Shown piece after piece: positions 1-12,450 of a stretch of DNA of 64,000 nucleotides. The stretch spans positions 76,446,001-76,510,000 of the forward strand of contig OZ231126.1 of assembly GCA_965153355.1 (NCBI GenBank). The letters are read 5' to 3'. The stretch's first letter is position 1; every line of letters starts with the position of its first letter. Under the pieces are notes generated by a model, which saw only the letters and a program-made list of their open reading frames with translations, searched no databases and was not told the origin of the DNA. This stretch comes from Flaccisagitta enflata. Its lineage: Eukaryota; Chaetognatha; Sagittoidea; Aphragmophora. The position numbers and the translations under genes were made by a program.

Positions 1-3000
1 TTGCATTTTGAAAAATCACACCTAAGCATCCTATCAGTGATTAGCAAAAGTTGCGATTGTCGTTTTGTCCATAGACTGTTTAGTAGATAGCAGACTCTGC
101 CCCAAATTCATTCTGACAACCCCAGCCCGATGGTTTTTGCATTCCACATAGTCAAATAGAGGGCCCAGGGCCAATGAATGGGTTTTTGAATGGATTTGGC
201 AACCAGCTCTTTTCAAATTTGATGCATATGGTGGTGTAGTACAAATCTGTTTAAGGTCATTTCAATCTCAAATTGGGTCATTTGGTCCAGAGAGATCAAA
301 TCCATAGATTATAAAACTAGAGCTTAAGAGCTGACCAGTGGCAACTGCATAGTTTTCTTCATTTGTTAAGATTTGCATATTCAAAGACAAACTCATGGAG
401 GTAACAGTCTATTTCAAACAATTTTGACATTTTTATGATTTCTACATTTTTGATAGACCATTTGCATGAGATTGGTATCATCTGGAGATTTTTCCTGCTC
501 TAGCTGATGGTAAATGAATTTTTGATCTATATGACCCCAAATTTTTTTTATTGACTGTAGAAGCAGGTTTAAAAAAGTCAATTTTTTTGGAAATTTTGTT
601 AATTTTGGACAAAAAATTCACCCGCCTCTAATTTAAAAAATGACCTAAAATCCATGAGCAAAATAAACTACTGCTCAAGTGCTAACTAGTGGTGCAATCG
701 GCATGTAGCTAAGCTGTGGCATTTAGATTTTACGGAACTTTAAAGATGAAAGGTTAAGTCAAAATGGCGATTTTCGGTTATTTTGGCCATTCTGGCCTCA
801 AAATCGGGCACCTTTGGCTTGGAAATCAAAATAAAAATCCATGAGATTATAAAACTAGAGCTCAAGAGCTAACCAGTGGTGCAATCTGCATGTTTCTATC
901 TTCATTTGTTAAGATTTGAGAGCATTTCAAAGATGAGGCTTATGGAGGTAAAATTGCAGCCTCAATTTCAGTGGCAATTATGACATTTTTCACAGATTTC
1001 AACATATTTTGGCTTTGGATAGACCAATTTGCATGAAATTGGTGACCAAATTAAAGAGTTTTTCCTGCTCTAGCTGATGGTAAATGAATTTTTGATCGAT
1101 ATGACCCCAAATTTTTTTTATTGACTGTAGAAGCAGGTGTAAAAAAGTCGATTTTTTTGGAAAATTTGTCAACTTTGGACAGCAAATTCACTCGCCTCTA
1201 ATCTGAAAAATGACCTAAAATCCATGAGCAAAATAAACCACTGCTCAAGTGCTAACTAGTGGTGCCATCGGCAAGTAGCTAAGCTGTGGTATTTAGATTT
1301 TACAGTACTTCTAAGATCAAAGGTTAAGCCAAAATGGCGATTTTTGGTTATTTTGAGAAAATAAGATAAAAAACCCGCAAATAACCCCTCAATTTGAAAG
1401 CCTACTGCGTCCAAACGAATAAAGTTAGCACATTGCGCTTGGCGGCATTTTAAAGAGCAGAAAAAAATCTTTCATTTCCTCACGAATTTCATCTAAATTG
1501 ATCAAAAAACAACCACTGAAATTGAGGCTGCAATTTTTCCTCCATGAGCCTCATCTTTGAAATGCTCTCAAATCTTAACAAATGAAGATAGAAACATGCG
1601 GATTACACCACTGGTTAGCTCTTGAGCTCTAGTTTTATAATCTCATGGATTTTTATTTTGATTTCCAAGCCAAAGGCGCCCGATTTTGAGGCCAAAAAGG
1701 CCAAAATAACCAAAAATCGCCATTTTGACTTAACCTTTGATCTTTGAAGTTCCGTAAAATCTAAATGCCACAGCTTAGCTACATGCCGATTGAACCACTA
1801 GTTAGCACTTGAACAGTAGTTTATTTTGCTCATGGATTTTAGGTCATTTTTCAAATTAGAGGCGGGTGAATTTTTTGTCCAAAGTTGACAAATTTTCCAA
1901 AAAAATTGACTTTTTTACACCTGCTTCTACAGTCAATAAAAAAAATTTGGAGTCATATCGATCAAAAATTCATTTACCATCAGCTAGAGCAGGAAAAACT
2001 CTTTAATTTGGTCACCAATTTCATGCAAATTGGTCTATCCAAAGCCAAAATATGTTGAAATCTGTGAAAAATGTCAAAATTGCCACTGAAATTGAGGCTG
2101 CAATTTTACCTCCATAAGCCTCATCTTTGAAATGCTCTCAAATCTTAACAAATGAAGATATAAACATGCGGATTGCACCACTGGTTAGCTCTTGAGCTCT
2201 AGTTTCATAATCTCATGGATTTTTATATTGATTTCCAAGCCAAAGGTGCCCGATTTTGAGGCCAAAATGGCCAAAATAACCAAAAATCGCCATTTTGACT
2301 TAACCTTTCATCTTTGAAGTTCCGTAAAATCTAAATGCCACAGCTTAGCTACATGTGGATTGCACCACTAGTTAGCACTTGAGCAGTAGTTTATTTTGCT
2401 CATGGATTTTAGGTCATTTTTCAAATTAGAGGCGGGTGAATTTTTTGTCCAAAGTTAACAAATTTTCCAAAAAAATTGACTTTTTTAAACCTGCTTCTAC
2501 AGTCAATAAAAAAAATTTGGGGTCATACCGATCAAATATTCATTTACCATCCGCTAGAGCAGGAAAAACTCTTAAATTTGGTCACCAATTTCATGCAAAT
2601 TGGTCTGTCCAAAGCGAAAATATGTTGAAATCTGTGAAAAATGTCAAAATTGCCATTGAAATTGAGGCTGCAATTTTACCTCCATGAGCCTCGTCTTTGA
2701 AATGCTCTCAAATCTTAACAAATGAAGATAGAAACATGCGGATTGCACCACTGGTTAGCTCTTGGGCTCTAGTTTTATAATCTCATGGATTTTGGGTCTT
2801 TTTTCTCAGGCCAAGTGACCCAATTTTGAGATTGAAATGACCTAAAAACAAGATTTGTACTACAGCCACCACTTTATGCACATCAAAATTTGAAAAGAGC
2901 TAGTTGCAAAATCCATTCAAAAACCCATCCATTGGCCCTGGGCCCTCTATTTGACTATATGGAATGCAAAAACCATCGGGCTGGGGTTGTCAGATTGAAT

Positions 3001-3038
3001 TTGGGGCAGAGTCTGCTATCTACTGTTTAGGTGTGACC
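1..3038. repeat. Large foldback (inverted repeat) of ~570-bp tandem units
   Basis: The left arm (about 72-1350) reappears reverse-complemented at about 1500-3030. The outer ends match as TAGATAGCAGACTCTGCCCC on the left and its complement near 3005-3028. Each arm is built of repeated ~540-570-bp units: the phrase around ATAAAACTAGAGCT recurs near 310 and 845, and its complement near 1625, 2195 and 2765. A unique spacer of ~110 bp (about 1380-1490) separates the arms. This is the structure of a foldback-type transposon. The left end may be cut by the window edge, so no target duplication can be claimed. No protein is encoded; short ORFs in it are chance frames. Confidence 0.85.
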
Positions 3039-3063
3039 CACCTGTACTGGGGTCTTGGAGGTG

Positions 3064-3137
3064 TACATATATATATGTAGATACAGGTGCATACATATAT
3101 TGGTGCATTTTTGTTTATATATATATATATATGTATA
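3064..3137. repeat. AT-rich dinucleotide microsatellite
   Basis: Interrupted (TA)n/(AT)n tract just outside the foldback. The rest of 3138-3774 is AT-rich single-copy-looking DNA in which I see no gene or repeat. Confidence 0.7.
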
Positions 3138-3774
3138 TGGGTCGAAACCCCGTTAAAGGTACAGGACTCCAACTGATGACCAGAAGCTGAATGGTTTGTT
3201 ATTATTTTTTAGTATTGTAGTATATTTTTTGGACATGTACAAAACTTTTTACCCCTCATGGTGACCTATCATCCCATGATATATCTTCTCTGAAGATGAA
3301 GGCTTTTTCCCTTTAATCATTAAGGATTTTTTAACCTTAACCATATTGTAGTTCAAATTCACCAAAATCCCACCCCCCTAATTAGAATTAAGGGGCTCAA
3401 CTAGGGAAATGGACACTCTGGTTCTCTTTTTTCAATTAGGTTATCTCTAACCAAAATTTTGGGCTGAGTTGATGGTCCCGATCAATGCCAGAAGACAGCT
3501 CTAACATTACCCTCTCCCTAAAATTTTTACTAAAATCTTTTTTAAAAATATAAAAACATGTATTTTAAGCTAGGAAAATATGATACATTTAGTAAAAAGT
3601 ATATGCCTAAGGAATTTTGATAGCGTTTCAAAAAACCATATTTTAGGTGTATATGTGTATGTAATGGAAGCTTACACTATATAAATGTCCATAATTTTTC
3701 CAAATTTTCTTCAGGTTCTATTTCCGTTTTGTTAATTGTATGAGATTTATATAGGATGAATTGTTGCACATGCC

Positions 3775-3842
3775 ACACAAACGGAGAGACCGATCGACTA
3801 ATAGAAGAGGGAGTTAAAGAGTCGTGTGCACGCAACTAAAAA
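3775..3842 (+). mobile_element. RC element, degenerate 3' end fragment
   Basis: Ends AGTCGTGTGCACGCAACT followed by AAAAA, the hairpin plus A-run 3' signature of the RC-A elements, preceded by a short GACCGA-type core. The 5' half is absent. From 3843 to 4258 nothing else is recognised. Confidence 0.55.
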
Positions 3843-4258
3843 CTTGAGCGTAGTGATGAGATGATGAGATGGCCCAGTGCGGTGGTACCGTTACCTTTCT
3901 TTGATCATTCTCTCTAAAAGATTTGTTAGCGAACTAGGCGCAAAAACAACTAATCAATATGGGTGACACTTTTTCACGGCATTACTCGCACTCGAGGCAC
4001 ATCTCGCAATCTCTCGTGTTTTTGCGCTAATTGCCCGTTTCTTCCTATTTTTCAAGTTTCAACTCTTCAGGTTTGGAAATCTGAAACGCAGCAAGTTATG
4101 TTGACGTGGTCGAGGCTATGATGACAAAAAAAGGTGACAAGAAATGATTGACATTGATACGGCAACAAAAAATGGGAATACGGCGAAAAATGAGAATGAG
4201 GCGAATATCAGGGCGTTAAAAGGGATGATGTCTTCATGAAAGAAGAGAAATATGGAGA

Positions 4259-4380
4259 AAACAAGGCCAGATACATGGCCAATAATAATTCGCTGGCGGG
4301 TGGGGAGGGCCAGTTATGCGGTTGGGCAGGGACAGTATGAGACAGGGCGGGGGCTGAAACGTGACTGGGCTGGGGTACTG
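4259..4380 (+). mobile_element. RC element, degenerate 5' part
   Basis: Begins AACAAGGCCAGATACATGGC and continues with GGGTGGGGAGGGCC and GGGCAGGGACAGTA, which correspond to the conserved 5' third of RC elements. The 3' hairpin is not clearly recognisable; a weak candidate lies near 4482-4510. Confidence 0.5.
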
Positions 4381-4705
4381 ATGCCCAGAAGTAACAATTT
4401 CAGTCGATTTAGTGTCATTTTGCGCTATTTTTGGTCATCCAAAATTTCGCGTTACCAACCTTCATACCTACAGACATAAGGACACACCCTCCCAAAGAGT
4501 CGTTTAGACAGCAGGGCGACGTAGAGGAAGGGCATCAGAAACAACGATAACAGCAATAATACTTTAACAGCAACATCAACACTTTTGGTATCATCAGATG
4601 GCCGCAGGAAGATAGGGAAGATAAAATGAATGGCCATATTGCGGAGTATGATTTTGGGCCAAAATGTTTTAACGAGATTCTTGACCCCCCCAAAAAAGAA
4701 AAAAA

Positions 4706-5850
4706 CTAGTCGCAAAAGCGTTAGATGGTCAGCGGTACCCGATGCCCCCATGTGAGTTTATGTGGGTGTGGGGTGGTTAGAGAGGCAGCGGCCCCAAAGA
4801 GGCCGATGACCTATGCTGTTTTGATTGCAGCTGGGATGTGAGCCTCCAAACTGGGATTTCAGCATCAAGGCTAGGATTTGAGCCTCTAGACTGGGATTTG
4901 AGCCTTGAGACTGGAATTTGAGCCACAAGACTGGGATTTGAGCCACGGGACTGGGATTTGAGACTCGAGAATGGGATTTGAGCTTTGAGACTGGCGTTTG
5001 AGCCTCAAGACGGGGCATCCTCTTAATCACGAAATTCGTGCTTAAGTTAAATTTTTTTCCACTGAAGCACACCCTAGTGCTTCAGTGGAATAAAAAATAA
5101 CTAGGGCTTTTTGCAATTTGAGCTTCAGTGGAAATGGAAGTAACTGATTTTGACACAGAAAAAAAGATAGTCAATGTGACTATCATTAATGCTTGTCTGA
5201 AGGAACCAATAAATCCCCCTTCTTTCCATCTCTTTCAATTTCTCCTCCATTTTTTTTTTCATCTCTCCCTTTTTTTCCTTTTGATATCAAAAAAGAAAAT
5301 ATCTTTTTATATTTTCATAGTTTTCATCATTTTGAAGAAAAAACAATGGCATGTAAGAAAACTTAATTTCCCTTTTAAAAAAAGAATTGGAGAAGAATAA
5401 GCATTGGAAAAGATTCTATGATAAAACAAAACAAATAATTGAAATCTAAAAAATATAAAGATATTCATAGATGGAAATTTAGAAAAAGAAAAGAAAAGCA
5501 CAATTCTGAATCAAAAGAAAAAAAAAAGTTCCTTATTCTACTAAAATGTTGCAACCAATCAAAAAAAAACCTTAGTGACTTCTTATTTCATTGCAGTAAA
5601 AAAAGGTCAATTGCAGTACAAAAAGAGGTCAAGAGTCAATCCACTGAAGCACGAATTCCAATTCCACTGAAGCACGAGGTCGTGCTTCAGTGGAATGGGC
5701 CTTGACTGGCCTAATTTCCAGCCCAGAGTTCGTGCTTCAATGAATAGGCCCTCAAGACTGGGATTTGAGCCTCTAGACCAGGATTCAAGCGGGAAGGGGG
5801 GGGGGGGTATGCTGAAGAAGAAGAAATTTCCCCCTTCGTGGCCGCTGCCC
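4706..5850 (+). mobile_element. RC2 family element, split by a hAT-like insertion
   Basis: Starts AGTCGCAAAAGCGTTAGATG, then has GGTCAGCGG and GGCAGCGGCCCC hairpin sequence, then a minisatellite of ~20-bp units (GGGATTTGAGCCTCTAGACT type) from about 4840. The array is interrupted at 5012-5750 by a TIR element and resumes at 5751-5792. The 3' end GGCCGCTGCCC is at 5840-5850 and is followed by AAAA. Across copies in this window the family shows a fixed 5' end, a variable 20-mer array, and a 3' GC-rich hairpin before A residues. Confidence 0.75.
5012..5750. mobile_element. hAT-like non-autonomous TIR element, copy 1
   Basis: A 739-bp element flanked by the 8-bp direct duplication CTCAAGAC (5004-5011 and 5751-5758), within the RC2 minisatellite. 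The ends are imperfect inverted repeats (GGGGCATCC... against GGCCTATTC..., both running into an AATCACGAA-like block). Subterminal palindromes contain CACTGAAGCAC with its complement. A second copy at 59743-60618 has its own, different 8-bp duplication, which confirms both borders. The 8-bp duplication fits the hAT superfamily; a 9-bp reading would fit Mutator-like elements and cannot be fully excluded. No transposase frame is present. Confidence 0.85.
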
Positions 5851-6004
5851 AAAAGGAGCAACAGCTTGAGCTAAGAAATAGGACTACAACAACGTCACGT
5901 GTGTTGGAAGTTTTAAACACAAAAAAAATGCTATCAATTACCAAAGGATGTTGGTGCATTTGAATTTCCAGTCACCAGTCAACATACAAGAAGGGAAGAA
6001 GAAG

Positions 6005-6107
6005 GAGAGGAAAAAAAAGAAAAAGAAAAAGAAAAAGAAAAAGAAATAGAAAAAGAAAAAGAAAAAGAAAAAGAAAAAGAAAAAGAAAAAGGAAATCGAA
6101 AAAGAAA

Positions 6108-6138
<31 letters not shown>

Positions 6139-6290
6139 GAAAAAGAAAAAGAAAAAGAAAAAGAAAAAGAAAAAGAAAAAGAAAAAGAAAAAGAAAAAGA
6201 AATCGAAAAAGAAAAAAGAAAGAAAAAGAAACTCGAAAAAGAAAAAGAAAAAGAAAAAGAAAATCGAAAAAGAAAAAGAAAATCGAGAAA
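6005..6290. repeat. (GAAAAA)n microsatellite
   Basis: About 285 bp of GAAAAA hexamers with sporadic ATCG interruptions. It generates long Phe/Leu/Ser frames on the minus strand that are not genes. Confidence 0.9.
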
Positions 6291-6393
6291 AAAAAACAGA
6301 GAAAAGAAAAGGAGCAGAAGATAACAAAAACAAAACAAAACAAAAAAGAAAAGAGCAAAAAAGGGAAAAAGAAACCGAAATAGAGTAAAAAGA

Positions 6394-6601
6394 AACAAGG
6401 CCGGATACACGGCTACCCCAGTCGCGTGCGGGTGGGCAGGGGCCATAATTGAGGTCAGTGGAGCATTTGGGCAGGAGCAGTAAGGCTAAAAACCCCATCT
6501 ACGCCGAAAAAGTAAATTGTGACGGACGGACCGACGGACCGACGGACCGACGGACGGACCGACAAAGCGGGGTGTAGAGTCGCGTAGCACGCGACTAAAA
6601 A
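6394..6601 (+). mobile_element. RC-A element, complete
   Basis: A 208-bp copy from AACAAGGCCGGATACACGGC to GCGACTAAAAA. The 5' segment AGTCGCGTGC is exactly complementary to GCACGCGACT at the 3' end, which also forms the local hairpin GTCGCGT-AGC-ACGCGAC. The core is a run of GGAC/CGAC tetramers (about 6521-6565). It sits next to the (GAAAAA)n tract. Non-coding. Confidence 0.85.
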
Positions 6602-7042
6602 GGAAGTAAAAGAGAAAGTTGCGGAGGAGATGGAAAAAGTAAAGTAAAAAAAAACATTATTGTGGTTGTGCGTTTCTTCTCCTCCGCCGACATCATATTT
6701 TTCCACACATACTTTTTGACAAGTTGCAAATTTGCGAGAGAAAATCTGGAGAAAGAGGGGGGGGGAGAGGCAAGGCCGGACGAGGGTTAAGGCCCTGAAA
6801 ACTCTTAAAATCCGATTCTTTTTTATAGAAAAAAATGCTTCTCAATTTTTACAAGGCCTCAGAGCCTTAAAATGTCGTCCAAACGTCCCTTCCAGCAAAT
6901 CTTACACGCGCCAGATTTTTGATTTTGATTTTGATTTTTTTTTTGTTCGGTGGTGAAGAAATCATTTCACTTTTTTGCATCTTTATATTTGTGTGGTTAA
7001 ACCTTTTCAATCTTGGGTGTTCCAAAATGTGACTTCATTCTC

Positions 7043-7557
7043 TTTTTAGATGCGCCCGTCCTCGCATCTCTATAAGAGGGTCTCTCCCTGAGTAGGTAAC
7101 CGGAAATTTTCTAAATGGAATTTTTTGGGTTTTCTCTTCATTTTTCTGTATGTTTCTTCATGTCTCTTATATTTCTTATGTCTCTTTCGTCTCTTTTATC
7201 CCTTTTGTCCCTTCATGTCTCTCATGTCTCCTCTTGCTTCCTCATGTCTGTTCGCGTCTCCAAAGGTCTCTCCATGTTTCTCCTTGTCTCCTCATGTCTC
7301 TTTGTCGGGAGGAAGTGTTGGGAGGCAGTGTGGAGGCGAGGGGGGGTAGGGAGACGGGTGGGGGGAGGAGGCGTGGGGGGGGGGGAGGAGTTGTGGGGGG
7401 AGAGAGGAAGGAGTATATATTTTTCTCTTTGTCTCAATATCTTCATTTCATTATATCTTAATATCTTTGTATCTTAATATCTTTGTATCTTAATAGTTTG
7501 TTTCTTAATATCTTACATCTAAAGAGGACGCATCTATTGGACATCTCTTGCCTTGTT
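7043..7557 (-). mobile_element. RC-C element, complete
   Basis: On the plus strand it runs from TTTTTAGATGCG to GGACGCATCTATTGGACATC and CCTTGTT. The terminal segment AGATGCG...TCC is complementary to GGACGCATCT at the other end, with a 4-base insertion (CCCG) in the hairpin loop relative to the copy at 61551-62036. The core is unlike RC-A: pyrimidine-rich CATGTCTC repeats followed by a G-rich GGGAGGCG tract. Small frames here are low complexity. Confidence 0.75.
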
Positions 7558-7730
7558 TTTCCTTGGGGGGGGGGTCCTTGGAAGGAAATAAGGAAAGTAG
7601 ATCGGGAAGAAATAGAGGAAGGAGGAAAAAATAGTAAAGTGAAGGAGTATAAAGAAGAAAGAAAAAAGAAGAAGAAGAAGCAGAAGCAAAAGAAGAAAAA
7701 GAAGAAAAAAAAGAAAAGGAATAGGAAAAA

Positions 7731-7814
<84 letters not shown>

Positions 7815-7830
7815 GATGATGATGATGATG

Positions 7831-7889
7831 ACCAACCAACCAACCGACGGACACAGCCAGTTATAGAGGTACTTTGTCGCACCTAAAAA
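7831..7889 (+). mobile_element. RC-D element, 3' end only (first duplicated copy)
   Basis: The CCAACCAACCGACGG core is followed by AGAGGTACTTTGTCGCACCT and AAAAA. This matches the 3' end of the complete RC-D copy at 14783-14908. The expected 5' end is replaced by the GAT array, suggesting the microsatellite grew from, or overwrote, the element core. Confidence 0.65.
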
Positions 7890-8164
7890 GAAACAGAAAA
7901 AGAATAAGAGGAGAGAGCAAAAAGAACTGAGGAACCTCGGCTTATCAGTCTTGACGGGACCTGATAACTTTGACCATCAAAGAGGAGGACTGTCATCATG
8001 AAATTATATAACTTTCGTTTAGTAATTACTGTTGAAAATATAATAAGTAATAAATGCAAACAAGAAATTTTAATGTAAATCAAAATATTAATTTCTAAAA
8101 GATTTTCCTCGTGAACAATTTTTTCATTATTGATTTTATCATTCAGCTTCTTCTTATACTTCCA

Positions 8165-8518
<354 letters not shown>

Positions 8519-8536
8519 ATGATGATGATGATGATG

Positions 8537-8803
<267 letters not shown>

Positions 8804-8817
8804 GTGATGATAATGAT

Positions 8818-9093
<276 letters not shown>

Positions 9094-9119
9094 CTGCTGC
9101 TGCTGATGATGATGATGAT

Positions 9120-9176
9120 CAACCAACCAACCGACGGACACAGCCAGTTATAGAGGTACTTTGTCGCACCTAAAAA
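9120..9176 (+). mobile_element. RC-D element, 3' end only (second duplicated copy)
   Basis: Same sequence as 7831-7889, carried along in the tandem duplication. Confidence 0.65.
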
Positions 9177-9655
9177 GAAACAGAAAAAGAATAAAAGGAG
9201 AGAGCAAAAAGAACTGAGGAACCTCGGCTTATCGGTCTTGACGGGACCTGATAACTTTGACCATCAAAGAGGAGGACTGTCATCATGAAATTATATAATT
9301 TTCGTTTAGTAATTACTGTTGAAAATATAATAAGTAATAAATGCAAACAAGAAATTTTAATGTAAATCAAAATATTAATTTCTAAAAGATTTTCCTCGTG
9401 AACAATTTTTTCATTATTGATTTTATCATTCAGCTTCTTCTTATACTTCCATTTTATCATAAAATACAATAGTTCACCTTTAAAACATGGGAATTTACTT
9501 CAAGGGCCAAAAATTGTGACTTAATTGGATGGATCGCTGTTGCTTTGGGTATTTTGATACTAAGAAAGCCTGATTATTTTTGGGACCTAAGTTTCATGTC
9601 CTTTAAAGAGAGGACACCATAAAAGGCGTTGTTATGGAGGTGGTGTTTCACTGTA

Positions 9656-9698
9656 GTCGCAAAAGCATTAGATAATCAGCGTTACCCGATGCCCCTTA
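9656..9698 (+). mobile_element. RC2 5'-end fragment
   Basis: AGTCGCAAAAGCATTAGATA, then TCAGCGTTACCCGATGCCCC, matches the 5' terminus of RC2 copies. Nothing of the 20-mer array or 3' end follows. Confidence 0.65.
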
Positions 9699-9770
9699 CC
9701 AGGCGTGCTTTTTCTGGAGTAGCGAGTAGCGCCGTTACTCGGAAGCGTATGGGCGCCTCTCGGAAGATCA

Positions 9771-9870
9771 TGGAAGAAAAGGAAGAAGAAGAAGAAGAAG
9801 GGGAAGAAGGGGAAGAAGGGGCAGAAGGGGCAGAAGGGGTAGAAGGGGAAGAAGGGGAAGAAGAATAAAG
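9771..9870. repeat. GAA/GAAGGG-rich short tandem tract
   Basis: Purine repeat giving a Glu/Gly frame. From 9871 to 10900 I find no coding, RNA or repeat feature that I can support. Confidence 0.7.
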
Positions 9871-10900
9871 GGAGGAAGAGAAAGTTGAGTTATGATTTTT
9901 TTGTATGAAATAATTGAATCGATTTTCTTTTTCAAATTGTCTCAATGACAGTGTGTATTAAAGAATATTAAGTCCTAAGCATGCAAACAACAAAAAGTAT
10001 GTATATGAGCATACCTGCCCATTTGGAGTGAAGGTGGCTCAGGTCATTTTGCGCTGTTTTTGAGTAGGCCGAGTCTTATAATTCTCTTTAGCTGCAAAGC
10101 TTTCAGTCTACAGTTCTGTACCACAACACCAAATTGTGGGTTCAAGACCATCGACATCACAATCTCAAAGTGGAGCCACTCTGCCAGCAAATGTATGCAG
10201 TTGACATAGCTGCTGCCATCAATTCCACGCCAATGGGATTTTTCTGGCATCTAATCACATACATCATTCTTAGTTTCAAAAGGCTGATTAACACATACAG
10301 GGATGTTAGCGACTATATGAGTTGCAAAAATGGTCCTTTGTTTCTTTTACCATAATAAGAATTACTATCAAAGTTGACTGATAACTCAAATTGACCTTTT
10401 TTAAAATCATAGGCATTACAGTGGATCAATTACTTTATAACTGTGATATGCAAATTAGAATTATGTTGCTCATTTTGAATCTAAGCCATTTGATCAAAAT
10501 TTGTCAGGAATTTGTCAAGGATTTGGACATCAAGGCTGGGGCTTGATAAATTGTGGTAGGAAAAGACTAGTCAGATAGGTTTGGAAGGGAATGTGGTAAC
10601 CGGATAAGTTGGAAGGTAGAAGTAGGAATTACATGCTACTCGGAAGGAAAGAATAAAAAGCACGCCTGCGCCCTTACTTTGTGAGATAAAGCTTGGGCTG
10701 ATTGGTCACTATGTAGAATCTTTCGGCCGTTGAGATTTTGATAAATGTAAACTAACCCGAACATGTAAGAGATTTGCGAGCTGCTTAAATTTATCTGTTA
10801 GCGTCTCAGTGGTTTTGAATTTCCGTTTCTTTACTTGGGCACTAAAGACAGATCAATGCCAAAGTATATCAAAGAATGTGATAACAGAGCATGGATGAAG

Positions 10901-11059
10901 AACAAGGCCGGATACACGGCAATCCAGTCGCGGACGGTTGGGCAGGAGCAGTAATGCAAAAACCACTCGGAATTCAAAAATGTGACGGACGGACCGACGG
11001 ACCGACGGACGGACCGACCGACACGGCAAGGTGTAGAGTCGCGTGTCCGCGACTAAAAA
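10901..11059 (+). mobile_element. RC-B element, complete
   Basis: A 159-bp copy. The 5' segment is AGTCGCGGAC and the 3' segment GTCCGCGACT, a perfect 10-base complement that differs from RC-A at three positions on each side. The 3' hairpin is GTCGCG-TGTC-CGCGAC followed by AAAAA. The core contains GGGCAGGAGCAGTAATGC and GACGGACCGACGGAC. Confidence 0.85.
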
Positions 11060-11289
11060 TGAAAATAAAGGAAAGAGAAATGAAGAAAAAAAAAAGGAGG
11101 ATAGGCATGACATTAAAGCGATATCTGCTAAACCGTCGATATATTTGAAGAAGAGAAAGAAATTGAAAACAAAAACCCTTCTTCTTGATCTGATCGTGCG
11201 GAACAAGAAGAGCAGAGTGAAGGAATGAAATGGGGGGGGGGAAAGGTTGTCATATAAATTCTGGTTAGGGAAGCTTCGGTGTCCAAACG

Positions 11290-11396
11290 AAAGGAGGAGA
11301 CTATGACAATCATGAAAGGAGGAGACTATGACAATCATGAAAGGAGGAGACTATGACAATCCTGAAAGGAGGAGACTATAGCAATCATAATGATGT
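11290..11396. repeat. 26-bp tandem repeat, four units
   Basis: GAAAGGAGGAGACTATGACA plus a short tail repeats four times with one or two changes per unit. From 11397 to 12154 I see only a degenerate GACAAACGG-rich stretch (about 11690-11770) that may be an old RC core. Confidence 0.8.
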
Positions 11397-12154
11397 CGGT
11401 GACGCCGAGTGAGTGACTTGCGTGGCAGAGGAGCGCGGATCAACGCGTTTTTTGGTGACAGCGAATAAGTTTGTCGTGTGTGCTTCTGATCGATCCGTTT
11501 ATGTAATATCAAACCAATTTCGAGTAAGTAAATATTGTTCTTTTGTTTTCCACAACATGTCCCAATCATGCAAGCTAAAAGCTAAACAATAAAATGGATG
11601 ATACTCGTCTGGAAATGGTGATTGGTCAAGTATCAAATTACGACGGTGACATTAATCAATGTACCAAATCTCCCTCGGGCCATTAAAACGGACAAACGGA
11701 CCGACAAAAGGACAAACACACGGGTGGATGGAAAGATGGACAAACAGACTGATGAAGCGACAGACGGACTACTGACGCGCGGGCCGTCGGATAGAATTGG
11801 GCAAAAGAGGTTGTCTCTACGCCATTCTCGTGATGACAGACAACAAAAGGGTTGCGCCGAATCATTCGGCTTATTCCAAAATGGCATCTTCAGATTTTTA
11901 TAGGTCAACTTTTGCAATTTTCATAAGCCATAAAACGCGGTTTATTTCGCAGCGGTGATTCTAAAATTGGAAAATCCACGCGAGCTTCTCCTTTATTCTT
12001 TTGTATCTTTCTTCGTCTCTCTCTTTGTCTCTCTTTTCTTTTAGAGTTGTACTCAAGACTTCATCTCTAAATCCTTCCGCCGTTTGCGCTCCCGTTTATG
12101 GCTGCCTTTCCTTCCGTGTCTCTTTGTCTTTCTTTGTCTGCCTTTCTTTCTTGC

Positions 12155-12359
12155 TTTTTAGTCGCGTGCTACGCGACTCTACACCCCGCTTTGTCGGTCC
12201 GTTCGTCGGTCCGTCCGTCTGTCGGTCTGTCCATCCATCACACTTTATTTTGCGGTTTTTGGCCTCACTGCGCTGTTCCTGCCCAATTGATCAGGTGATC
12301 TCAATTACGACTCTTGCCCACCCGCACGCGACTGGGGTAGCCGTGTATCCGGCCTTGTT
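12155..12359 (-). mobile_element. RC-A element, complete
   Basis: Plus strand reads TTTTTAGTCGCGTGCTACGC ... CCGCACGCGACTGGGGTAGC ... CCTTGTT. The terminal segments pair 10/10. The GTCGGTCCGTTCG core is intact. Pyrimidine-rich flanks. Confidence 0.85.
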
Positions 12360-12450
12360 CATCTTTCTTTTTACTTTCTATCTATGTATCTATGTATCTA
12401 TCTCTCTTTCTCCCTTTCGTTCTTTCTTTCTCTTTCTATCTTTCTTTTTT

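Noticed and set aside
6394-6601. RC elements as SINEs or tRNA-derived repeats
   Set aside because: No A and B boxes, no 3' simple tail generated by reverse transcription, and the empty-site comparison shows no target duplication.
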